Source of the DNA: Galaxea fascicularis
Lineage: Eukaryota > Cnidaria > Anthozoa > Scleractinia > Euphylliidae
Reading direction: 5' to 3'
Assembly (NCBI GenBank): GCA_948470475.1
Contig: OX419335.1
Coordinates: 25,883,161-25,947,160, forward strand
DNA length: 64,000 bases
Position 1 is the stretch's first letter. Every line of letters begins with the position of its first letter. The notes under the pieces are model-generated. The model did not search any database and was not told the origin of the DNA. It was given only the letters and a program-made list of their open reading frames with translations. Positions 9,801 to 18,125 of this stretch are shown piece by piece. The position numbers were made by a program, and so were the translations under genes.

Positions 9801-11662
9801 ACCAACAATTTCAAGTTTTGCTCTTTTGGGTTCTGTCAAACTTTCGTCTAAATTTACAAGTCTTTTGAGTCACTGCTGGACGGTGTGAATTACAGAAGTG
9901 CAAAGTAGTTAAAACTGTTTCAACGACTGCTAAGTACTGCCCCTTTGAGCCAGAGTTGTTGTATTTATTTTACCGGTGTCGTTACCTCAGCTACCAACAA
10001 TAATAATAATAATGTGTCTTTATTCTTTTGATAAAAATACATATCAAAAGTTACAAATAAATTAACTAGAATAATAAGCGCTTACAACAAAAATGGCTAA
10101 ATTGGCAAAAACTTCCAAAACTTCCAAAACTAACCACTGAACGTTTTAAAAATACCTCTTTTAATAGACTTAGTTTTAGATATGAATTAAAAATATAGAC
10201 TTCATTTTCCTATTTTATCTGAATACGTTTTACCAATTTAGCCATTTTTGCTGTAAGCGCTTATTATTCTAGTTAATTTATTTGTAACTTTTGATATGTA
10301 TTGTGGCAACCTAATCGATGATTTCTTAATACGGGGCAGATAGAAGTATTAGGGGTGAGCTGAGTCGCTAACTAACCTGGCCATACATTTTTTGTTCGTT
10401 TCCGCTTCAAGGATGGGGCAAGATTCGACATCCAGGTAGCTCCCATCATACCTTACAGCAAGCAAAGATATCGCCAGTATCCGAAGCAGATTGCAGAAGG
10501 AAGAGTAAGTATGACGCATATATAACATGTATTACAAATCATAGCAGTTAAGGCTAATGAATTTTGAAGAGTAAATTTGACACATGAATAATATATGTTA
10601 CAAATTATGACAGTTAAGGAGGCTCATAAGTTGGGACCTTGCTCCCAAATGCTTTTCTGCACCACTTTTCCACTCTTAGTGTGTTTGGTCATCCTTCACC
10701 AGTATAAGTAAAGCTTGTGGTATGTTCATATAGCTGAGGAAATTGCAGGAATTCCAGGGGCACCTGCTTCCCTTACTTTCCTGGTATGCGGATTACATGC
10801 AAACATTGTACAGCCATAATTTTTTCAATGCTCGGAGAGCATTGTTATGAATACACTTTAGGTTACTTGTATATACGAAACAATGACCCAGAGTGGACTG
10901 AAGCCAGAAGCTCAAAAGAGAACTTCTTTGTTTGTTTTGAAACGCAATATCGTCCTTTTACAGTACCTGTCAATGGCTAGTTAATCTCTAATTAAAACAT
11001 ACGTGGCTTGTTAAACCGGAAACGTTCTGGTTGGGATTCAAGTTTCTTATGATTGAATTTTAAATTGAACTATAATGTAACGGTGGATGAGCTAATGAAG
11101 TGTGATCAGTATATATGTTAACTAGCTGAGTATTTATTAGCAACGCACGATCGATGAAATTACTCCGAAACCGTCAGCTTTTCCAGTTGAAGGAGCGTCG
11201 CTTTAATTTATTGACTTAAATGATCATTTTGTCTTTAGTATAATCAAGTTTGTAGCTGTCTTCTATAGCGATGTTTCTTGTTTACAAACATTGACGTCAA
11301 ATAAAATAAACCTCTGGTTGGCACATTAATCACAATAGGTGACGTAACGAGAAACATCGCTATATATATGGTATTCAATGCGACAGGGTTTGAACTGTTC
11401 TTATTGACACAGTAGATTATTCCCTTTAGACGGTAACAGCATTACTAGGCAGATGCTGTGCGGCGGAGTTCCAGGGTCCCGACTTGGTGGTTGCCATGGC
11501 GACAGTGGAGGTCCCTTCGTCTGCAAGAACCCTGATGGATTCTGGGTCCTTCAAGGCGCAGTGAGCTGGGGCTCATCTGACTGTAACGCTATGCGTATGT
11601 TCACGGTTTTCGCGCGCGTTGCCATGTTCAGAGACTGGATCGACCAATACATCGGGCAATAA
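743..11662 (+). CDS. Astacin-ShK-trypsin chimeric secreted protease (3' part of gene)
   Basis: Ten exons seen: 743-885, 1326-1452, 2686-2793, 3240-3422, 3988-4044, 4567-4646, 5480-5574, 9017-9258, 10412-10504, 11430-11662. All junctions are GT/AG and the phases join into one 452-residue reading frame ending in TAA. Order: C-terminal third of an astacin (M12A) metalloprotease, ShK-like module, Pro-rich linker, second ShK-like module, Pro-rich linker, complete S1 peptidase domain. The astacin HExxH helix and any signal peptide must lie upstream, because nothing in 1-742 encodes them. Astacin-ShK proteins are known in cnidarians as nematocyst or digestive proteases; joining an S1 domain to the same chain is less usual. 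The protein is expected to be secreted, disulfide-rich and activated by cleavage. A gene-prediction artefact joining two genes is possible but unlikely, since every junction keeps frame. Expression data would settle it. Confidence 0.85.
1653..1893. mobile_element. MITE with TAA target duplication
   Basis: 241-bp element in a protease intron. The ends are AGGCCAGTACACACAAGGGA and its near inverse (CCCTCGTGTGTACCGGCCT), about 30 bp of inverted repeat, flanked on both sides by TAA. Non-coding. A 3-bp TAA/TTA duplication with AGG...CCT ends fits non-autonomous PIF/Harbinger elements. Confidence 0.8.
2181..2597. mobile_element. MITE with TAA target duplication
   Basis: 417-bp element just upstream of ShK exon 1. 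The ends AGGCCCGTTTAAACGGTTCC and its inverse (CCGTTTGAACGGGCCT) form a terminal repeat of about 29 bp, flanked by TAA. Internal degenerate copies of the same CAACATTTG/AAACGGTTCCAAC words fill much of it. Harbinger-type by target site; no coding capacity. Confidence 0.8.
2686..2793 (+). CDS. ShK-like (ShKT) module 1 exon
   Basis: One symmetrical phase 1-1 exon encodes a complete six-cysteine ShKT module of about 36 residues, with spacing C-x6-C-x8-C-x9-C-x3-C-x2-C, starting CRDTGKYC and ending CRKSCGLC. ShKT modules are accessory domains on many animal astacins and other extracellular enzymes; some free-standing members block potassium channels. The Lys-Tyr dyad associated with channel block in the free toxins is not seen here, so an adhesive or targeting role on the protease is more likely (inference). 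The acceptor follows a pyrimidine run ending CTTCTCCAG; the donor is GTAACC. Confidence 0.85.
3240..3422 (+). CDS. Pro-rich linker plus ShK-like module 2 exon
   Basis: Phase 1-1 exon. It begins with a Pro-rich linker containing an imperfect duplicated unit PPPPDTM, then a second ShKT module. That module differs from module 1 at about seven of 36 positions, so the two exons look like a recent tandem duplication. The third cysteine of the module is replaced by Tyr (TAC at 3368-3370), leaving five cysteines, an odd number. The other Cys spacings and the ending CKKSCGLC are kept. The opposite strand has a long Gly-rich reading frame that is only a shadow of the Pro codons. Confidence 0.85.
3988..4044 (+). 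CDS. Pro-rich linker exon
   Basis: A 57-bp phase 1-1 exon with acceptor ATTCCAG and donor GTTAGA. It encodes a short, low-complexity, Pro-rich spacer ([18 protein letters not shown]) between the second ShK-like module and the serine protease domain. It was called because its phase is exactly what the flanking exons need and its composition matches the neighbouring linker. Confidence 0.7.
4567..11662 (+). CDS. S1 serine protease domain exons
   Basis: Five exons (4567-4646, 5480-5574, 9017-9258, 10412-10504, 11430-11662) encode a complete chymotrypsin-fold domain. Seen: the Cys of the activation link, then the cleavage site GRVIGG; catalytic His in VVTAAHC; catalytic Asp in NNDIALLKL; catalytic Ser in [11 protein letters not shown]-terminal helix [10 protein letters not shown] before TAA. 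All three catalytic residues are present, so the domain should be active once cleaved after Arg. Counting back from Ser195, position 189 is Gly, not the Asp of true trypsins, so elastase- or chymotrypsin-like specificity is more likely. The 3.4-kb intron between the His and Asp exons holds a local duplication and several repeats. Confidence 0.9.
4647..5479. other. Protease intron, no feature seen
   Basis: 833-bp AT-rich intron between the activation-site exon and the His exon. No tRNA, repeat pair or exon is evident beyond short A and T runs. Confidence 0.5.
5857..6220. repeat. Local direct duplication, copy 1
   Basis: About 364 bp in the intron between the protease His and Asp exons. It is repeated about 1.5 kb downstream (7331-8000) with scattered substitutions. 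Recognisable words shared by both copies are GAGAAGCTGATGCATGCTCA and CCAGTAGGACTGGATGACT. No reading frame is conserved between the copies, so it is not an exon duplication. Confidence 0.85.
6758..6930. mobile_element. Fold-back MITE, family shared with 45828-46002
   Basis: About 173 bp that folds into a near-complete hairpin: arms GGCCATTTCCTAGTTCATGT and ACATGAACTCGGAAATGGC, with GAAGAGGAGG and ACAAAAACTTCGCACTTAGA further in. A second, very similar copy lies in a Niban-like intron. Confidence 0.85.
7331..8000. repeat. Local direct duplication, copy 2, split by an insertion
   Basis: The second copy matches 5857-6220 in two blocks (7331-7488 and about 7804-8000). The break is exactly where an inverted-repeat element sits (7489-7803), so copy 1 shows the empty site. 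Confidence 0.85.
7489..7803. mobile_element. MITE inserted into the local duplication
   Basis: The ends are GCCCATTGCAGAAACGTGAG and its inverse (CTCACGTTTCTGCAATGGGG), extending about 30 bp. It is flanked by TA, suggesting a Tc1/mariner-type target duplication. The corresponding position in copy 1 (near 6010) lacks it. Confidence 0.8.
8515..8800 (+). mobile_element. tRNA-headed SINE-like repeat
   Basis: A polymerase III A-box-like word TGGACTAGTGG (8529) and a B-box-like word GGATTCAAATCCC (about 8577) are spaced as in a tRNA with a variable arm (Leu/Ser-like). They are followed by an unrelated body about 200 bp long. The fold is too poor for a functional tRNA, so a SINE or its remnant is the best reading. 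Confidence 0.6.
10037..10302. repeat. Long near-perfect inverted repeat
   Basis: Arms of about 73 bp (10037-10110 and 10230-10302) share AATACATATCAAAAGTTACA, AATAAGCGCTTACA and AAAATGGCTAAATTGG in opposite orientation with very few mismatches. The spacer is about 120 bp. It would form a long hairpin in RNA. Probably a fold-back MITE. Confidence 0.85.
11263..11366. repeat. Short inverted-repeat element
   Basis: Ends CTATAGCGATGTTTCTTG and CGAGAAACATCGCTATATA form a roughly 20-bp terminal inverted repeat around about 65 bp. A small MITE remnant is likely. Confidence 0.6.
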
Positions 11663-11710
11663 AGCCACCAGACTCTTGACTGAAACATTAAAAGTTCACA
11701 TTGACAACAC

Positions 11711-11716
11711 AATAAA
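11711..11716 (+). promoter_or_regulatory. Polyadenylation signal of the protease gene
   Basis: AATAAA lies 49 bp after the stop codon. It is followed by a T/GT-rich stretch, as expected for a cleavage and polyadenylation site. Confidence 0.7.
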
Positions 11717-12609
11717 CTTTTTGTGATTTATGCTTTCTGTTTGTTTATGCGCGTGAGAAACAATTAAATATACATCATCACAACTCGGCTTTCTCCGTAA
11801 AAGGAGTCAAAATTCGCTCCCTGTGCGAACATTCTTAGTCCGAACGGGGTTGTTATTTATACATTATTTGTACATTGAGGGACAAAGCCCATGGAGTAAC
11901 AACAATAGGACACTGGGTCACTTAGAAAAGTCGACCTGCAATGGTTGAACATCGTAATAGAGAACTAAGGTGAAAACAAGCATAAAAAAAATTACAAGCT
12001 GCACGCGTCTCAAAATCTCTATTTAAAAAAGTAACTAAGGTAACTACGGGTAAATAGCGCGCGCATAACGATTAGAAAGGAAAAGAGTAGCAAGAGGTGA
12101 AGAACAGACAGGATGGAGATTAAGGCGCCGGCACAGAGGGCAAATTATGCTCCAGGTACGGATGTTATCCACATAAAAATATTTCGTAACGCATCGAAAA
12201 AGAGGGCTTTCAGCCTAGACCTGAGGACAGATACAAGATTGGAGAAAGGTAAGTCGGGATTAGTGCTAATCGGACTTTGAGCCACTTGACTCCATTCATG
12301 ATTTGATCAACCCAGACCAATGCTCATGTCATAGGCTGGTGAGCAGGGCTTTCGTTATGTATGCTGTGTCTCGAGCCAGTTCTCTTTCTCTTCGAACGTA
12401 GCTTGTTTGGTGTTCTTACTCGACCGAACTCTTACTCAATCTTACCCTTCGGACCCAGCATTTCTTTCTATTGTTGTTGTTGTTGTTGTTTTTTTTCAAC
12501 AACCCAGAATCCAAATCCTGTATGGTGCGGGTTAGAGAAAGCACTTGGTGGAAATCTTTTACACTATTACGTAGCACTAGCGTTTACCTTGCTGACACCT
12601 CGCGCAAGA

Positions 12610-13594
12610 ACCCCGGGGGGTACTCCTAGGGTGGCATTGTTGGTAGGAGTGTGCCGCCCGGTCGACCTCCAAATCTTGACTCTAACATGCCATTTTCCAC
12701 ACCCGTTTACAGACAAGGCCCGGTTGTTCGAAAGCCGATTAACGCCAATCCAAGATTAAAAAAATAATCACGGGGCTTGTTTCTCTATCCCCAAACGTTG
12801 TTCAATGCTGATATCTTGCAAAATTTTAGATTAGGGGAATTCAATCCTGAAAAGCAAAATGAAGCGGAAACAACTTTCATCCAAAAGTTAAAAACTGTAA
12901 CCAAAGTGTACGCTAATCCTGGATTGGGCTCTAAAATCCATTCCCGTTTTCAGACCTGGCCTCGGTTTTTCTTGTTTGTGTTTGTGAAACTATTTCCTTT
13001 GTATTTGATAAAATGTCATTTAATTTATCGCAAATGAATCTTTCGGTTGCAAATTATCCCACTGGCTTTGTTGTTTATTAATTAAGCTTCGCATCAGTGC
13101 CTTACGAAAATAGGGACCTTTAGATTTGAGTACGAGTACGAGATCGAGTACGAGTACGAATTTTTAATTTCAAACCAGTCACCTCCCCTGAACCCTCACT
13201 CATCCTTGTTACTTACTAGTGGATCCTGAGATTGTAGAAATAAGATTGGTGTCACTAGTGGTCATCTAAAGCACGCGAACAGGATTTGAAAAGTCGTACT
13301 CGTACTCGATCTCGTACTCGTACCCAAATCTAAAGGTCCCTAATTGAGCTCGAATGATATTATGAGTTGTACTATACGTCTTTTTTTTTCTATTATTGAT
13401 TTGCAGTTGAAAAGCTAGACAAACACATGTACGTTTATCCACTCCCGTGGTTCCCTTGAAAACCATACCCGATTTAAGACCATAATTGTGGAAATCTATA
13501 CCCATTTTCAGACCAAGATGGTTTAAAAACCATACCTTTGGGGCGGCACATACCTAGTTACTGACAGCTTATTGTGGGGAGTACCCCCCGGGGT
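12610..13594. mobile_element. Composite repeat with perfect 17-bp ends
   Basis: The ends ACCCCGGGGGGTACTCC (12610-12626) and its exact inverse (13578-13594) bound about 985 bp between the protease and VAV. Inside are a truncated family B element (about 12717-12930) and a complete TA-flanked element (13113-13340). The word CCCGTTTTCAGACCTGG recurs near both ends of the family B piece and at 198-215. Flanks share AAGAA, a possible target duplication. Confidence 0.7.
13113..13340. mobile_element. TA-flanked MITE with GAGTACGAGTACG ends
   Basis: 228 bp with terminal inverted repeats of about 47 bp that differ at a single position. The ends begin GGGACCTTTAGATTTG and continue into a pentamer/hexamer-like GAGTACGAGTACGAGATCGA pattern, flanked by TA. 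Tc1/mariner-type by target site; the near-identity of its ends suggests recent insertion. Confidence 0.85.
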
Positions 13595-13703
13595 AAGAAC
13601 TCACTGATTACGACATCGAGACGAGACCAGTTTACTCCATTGAAGCGGCGATATAAAGGAAAACTGAAAGATAGATAAATCATATTAGTATCACCCAACT
13701 ACG

Positions 13704-13737
<34 letters not shown>

Positions 13738-13899
13738 GCTACTGGAGGACTATTAGAAGAGAAGCTAGAATGCTTTATTATTTGAACGAGATCCTGTTGA
13801 TAAAGGAAAAGAGAGAACCTCAACACGCAAGCGGACTCCATTCATGCAAAACCGTTTGATAAGCTGGTATTATCTGCGACTTTTTTTTGGACAAGATTT

Positions 13900-14013
13900 C
13901 CGCACAGCCCCATACATTGGTTATGCATGCATTATGTGACTCAAACTCGGTTGTTTCTGGAACAGGTTTAGCATGACAGTGAGCATGTTTAATTAATGTA
14001 TGGGGCTGTGTGG
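13900..14013. repeat. Short inverted-repeat element upstream of VAV
   Basis: Ends CCGCACAGCCCCATACATT and AATGTATGGGGCTGTGTGG form a 19-bp inverted repeat with one mismatch around about 75 bp. Confidence 0.65.
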
Positions 14014-14178
14014 GGCTTTCCCTTTTTTTCATTTTTTTTCACACCTAATCTTCTATAAATTCTTTTCAAGATACTGTCAAAATTACTTTTATTACACGCT
14101 CGTTTTGTCGGTGAAGATAATTGTTTATATCAGTTTATATGAACAAAACTCTGTCGTTTGCGTCAGTGTTAATTGTTG

Positions 14179-14360
14179 TAGCGTGACGTAAGCGTGACGT
14201 GAGTTGTGAATCAACTGATTTGTTTATGTGAAAGCGTAACGAGTTCCGGTTTATTGTTTCAACCGGATGCGGGACGTGAGGTTGAGACGTGAGGAAGTTA
14301 AGGCAATGACAGACTATTATGGTATATCAAGATACAACAAGACCATTTCTTGAATCCAAG
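14179..14360 (+). promoter_or_regulatory. Putative VAV promoter / 5' UTR
   Basis: Upstream of the VAV start are two CRE-like TGACGT sites 11 bp apart (14184, 14195), three copies of GACGTGAG (14196, 14273, 14286) and two ETS-like cores (TTCCGG at 14244, CCGGAT at 14263). An upstream ATG at 14306 opens a 15-codon reading frame that overlaps the in-frame ATG at 14319. No TATA box is evident. The promoter assignment is inferred from position and motif clustering. Confidence 0.4.
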
Positions 14361-17300
14361 ATGGCGCGTCGCCATACAAGCCATCGGGTAGTTTCCGGCC
14401 AAGAAGAATGGCAAATGGCGCGGAATTGGTTGAGCAGTTTAGCTGTTTTACCGGACTTTCACAGAGCTTCATTCCCTAATGCATCCGTCTTTGATCTCGC
14501 CCAAAGCCTTCGAGATGGCGTTGTGTTGTGTCAAGTGGCCAACCAATTGCGTCCGAATTCTGTACCAGACATCAACATGAAACCTCAAATGTCTCCGGTG
14601 TGTAGTTTCGTCATTTGTGGATACAATTTGTGGATATGAGGTGTAGACTGAATATTCTCCTTCAAGATTTAATTAATGTGTTGATGTTTTGTCGTTGCAG
14701 CCAGAAACAAACAGTAGCACAAGTGTAGTTTGTTGATTTTTACAGGACTACACTTTTTTATCAGCTTCGTGTTGTTCTAATGCACTTCCTTTTCCGTCCT
14801 TAACAGTTTTACTGCATGAAGAATATTCGAAATTTTCTCGCATCGTGTGAGCGGGATTTTGGCCTCACACCAGAGGCGTTGTTTGATGTAAGTGAACTTT
14901 TCGACGTGTCCGATTTCGCGAAGGTAAGTTTTCATTTTGACCAAAACGTTTCCGCTTTGACTGAACAAACGTAACAACACCGATAAATATGTTGACGTCT
15001 ACGTTTTACAAAACTTAAGCTTACTCAAGTTCAAATAAAAGCATAACACAGATAATTATTCCTTTTTATCGAATGACTGTGTACATCGCTTGCTTGTTTT
15101 GTGCTGGAACATTAAGATTTTTTTTTCCGAATGAGTCTGCAATTGTAGATGTAAGCTTAACTCAACTGGTAAGGTGCGTGCACACAGCGGAAATTTTCTT
15201 GCTTTATGTTTTTTTTCAATCTCTATTCAGTTCAGTGCTTTTGTAATAGTTGCGTTTGAACATAATAATTATAATTTATAAGTATGTGTGCATGGTTGGA
15301 ACATGAACTTCCCAAAACATGATACCAATCAAGAAATAAACTCTATCATGTTGTGTAAATATTGTTGTAGGTGCTGTGTGAAGGAATGTTGTCCTTGTTT
15401 ATGTATGGAACAATGAATCGGATGATTAATCAAGAGCAGAAATATTTATTCATGTATTGTTTGCTGTGGGGAATTGTTTGGGTTTTTCCGTGTTTAAGTT
15501 GCTGAACTGTATGTAAGTAATTCTATTTCAGTTACACTTTGATACTGATCACTGAGGACTTGATCACTTAGTTAATACTTTTTTTCTCTGTTTGTTCAGG
15601 TCATCAAACAGTTTTAGAATGGTTATGTTTTACTGTACTGTCAACAGAATGTTATACACTAGTCAGTTAAAACACTCACCCCCTGTCCCAGGGAAGGGTA
15701 GGGGATTTGACATAGGCTCTGGTCAAAGGCCATCAGACTGAGTATCCTTACCCCGTGAGGCATGAGTTCAGATCCCTGGGGCAAGAAAGTTGAAACAATA
15801 AACAGTTACATTGAAATAGATACATTTGAATGTTCTTCTTTTTCAAGTGTGTGAAGTTTGCATTTTAGTTGTTAGTACAATACACACTATTACACAGGCA
15901 TAATTATTTTTGTTCATGTATTAAATAAGGGCAACTACAAAGTACCTTGTATTTCATTTTGGTGTGAAAAGTGTTGAACAACCTGTGTCACTCCTGTAGT
16001 TTGCAACTGAATTTGCTTTTTCACAGGTCTTCGTGGTTGTCTTAGCATTGACTAGAAAGTCTTTAATGATTGATGATTATAATGATTGATGCTGTGAAAT
16101 TAATTTTTTTAATTATTATTATTATTATTTTATCCATGATATCTTTTATAGATTTTATTTAGGTGTCTGGCGTGATGGTAACCCCATTGCAGGACTATAA
16201 ATTTTTGAATAAAGGTTGAATAAGGGATTTTCCTATGCAAATAAGTGCAATACAATATACTTGTAAGGAGAGGCTCAGTAAAGATTTTTCTTAGAGCTCT
16301 GTGGTCGAGTTTGGTTAAGGTGCTATTTCCCCATGAGAATCCTTTTTAGGCTAGGTAGGAGATTTTTCCTCTGTGCTTTCCTGTGTCTCTGTTCTAGTGA
16401 GGTTTTTCTGTCAGTGGATTTCACTTTGAACAGCTGGGTATCCTCTATTTTTAAGGCATGTTCAGGGTTTTGTTTAAAGCTGGCAACCAGTGAAAACCAC
16501 TATGTACATGTACTTTGCCAGAATTTACATTTACCTCCACGGCTGCCTACAGTACAGTGTACTTTGTCTAGATTTTTACTGGAGTTACTGTAAATGTGTC
16601 AGGTCAGCTGTTTCAAACTTGTTAAAACCCCTGCATGTTTCAAAGTTTCTCATGCTTTCTTGTAAAGTTCATTGAGAGAATGATAAAGCCTTTCATTATA
16701 ACTGGTTCTCTGTAGGTTTGTAGCGTGTTTGTATGTTAAGGATAGATTTGTGTGAAATCTGTCACAAAAGTTTAAATCAGTCCCATGCACCACCTGCAGA
16801 GTACAGATTGTTGTTCAATAATGCTGTGATGTTTTACTTGACTGGTGCGTTAGAGTTGTTATTATTCAGTTTTTGTTAGAGGACAGCTTTAAAAACTATT
16901 TCAATTTAAATACTGAAATTGAAATTGCTGTTGAAGCAGAAGGAAACAGAAATATGTTTAAAGTGCTACATGTACTGAGACCAAATCAGGCGTTTCTTCT
17001 TTCTCTCACTTTTTGTAACGTTGAAAGCTTAAATTGAGTCCGCTTTTTTGAGCCATGTTTTTCGTGATTGAGCATCTTCCATTACTCAAACCAGATAATG
17101 TCTGAGCAAGGGCAAAGGCTTGGGGCAGGGTCTTCTGTGACATCATCTTATCCTCAAAACCAAAGTGCACACAAGCAAGTGACCACTCCACAAGTGAAAA
17201 ATAGAGATATTCTTCTTTGTCTGCTCGGCGCTTGCAATACCTTTCTAGCTAAAGATGCCTCCTCATTATACTGTGTTGTACAGGAATGCAGCAACAAGTT

Positions 17301-18125
17301 AAATCTGCCGGTTTGAATTTCTTTGTGGGCGCCAAAGCGCAATTTAGTGTGAACGTGCAGAGTACAAACCCATTCTGGGGAATCACAGGTTTAACTTCAA
17401 CCCCAAGGAGCTTTTTAAGATCCACTCCATGCATTTCACATCTGATTGCTTCAGAAAGACCTTTCGCATCAAAGGAGCATCTTTAAGACTAATTACTTTT
17501 GCCATTCCCACAAACTGAATGTGATCTTTAGAGGTTTAAAGGGTATGTTTTGTCAGTTTAGTGGCTTATCGGCCATAATTTATGTGCTGGGCCAGGCAAG
17601 GAAACAAAACTTGACCTTTCTGAAGCTATGGTTTTTGTGGGGTTTTTCAAATCATGTCACGTTGACTAGAAGCCAGCACAGAAAGGTTTATCTTCATCAG
17701 ATTAGTCAGAGACACAATTTTTTCTAACCTTTCGGATGAAAAAGTGTTGGTTATACATAAAAAACTAGATTTATTACAGTGTGTCTTCAGATGCTGACAG
17801 AATAGAAATGAATTGAACTTTTCTTTCTTTTTTTTTTTTCACTGGAAATCTTTTGCAGATAAAATTATTTTGAATGTGTTAAACATTATGGAATTATAGT
17901 CTACACTAACCTTGGAATACCTTTCAGAACCATCCTCTGAGAAATTTATTGTTGTTTTGTGAGTAATGTGACATTTTTCAGTGACTACACAAACACATAT
18001 ACCATTAATTTGGCTTTTAATAATGGTGCACCTGTTGATTGCTGTCTTTTCAACTTAACTTTACAGGTTATAAAAACTCTTTCAGTGCTTTCTCATACAC
18101 AGCATGCAATTTCAGCCGGATTTGA
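14361..18125 (+). CDS. VAV: VAV exons 1-3: calponin-homology domain
   Basis: Residues about 1-138. Recognisable CH motifs are SLRDGVVLCQVANQLRP and KPQMSP in exon 1, then FYCMKNIRNFL and LFDVSDFAKVIKTLSVLS across exons 2 and 3. In VAV proteins the CH domain folds back on the C1 and PH region and holds the exchange domain inactive. About 15 residues precede the usual VAV start. Exon 1 ends at a codon boundary; the donor GTGTGT at 14598 is acceptable. Confidence 0.92.

Larger units (their letters stand above)
9259..11429. other. Last two protease introns
   Basis: Besides exon 10412-10504, this stretch contains a long inverted repeat (10037-10302) and a short one (11263-11366). The remainder is AT-rich intron sequence with no other feature seen. 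Confidence 0.5.
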
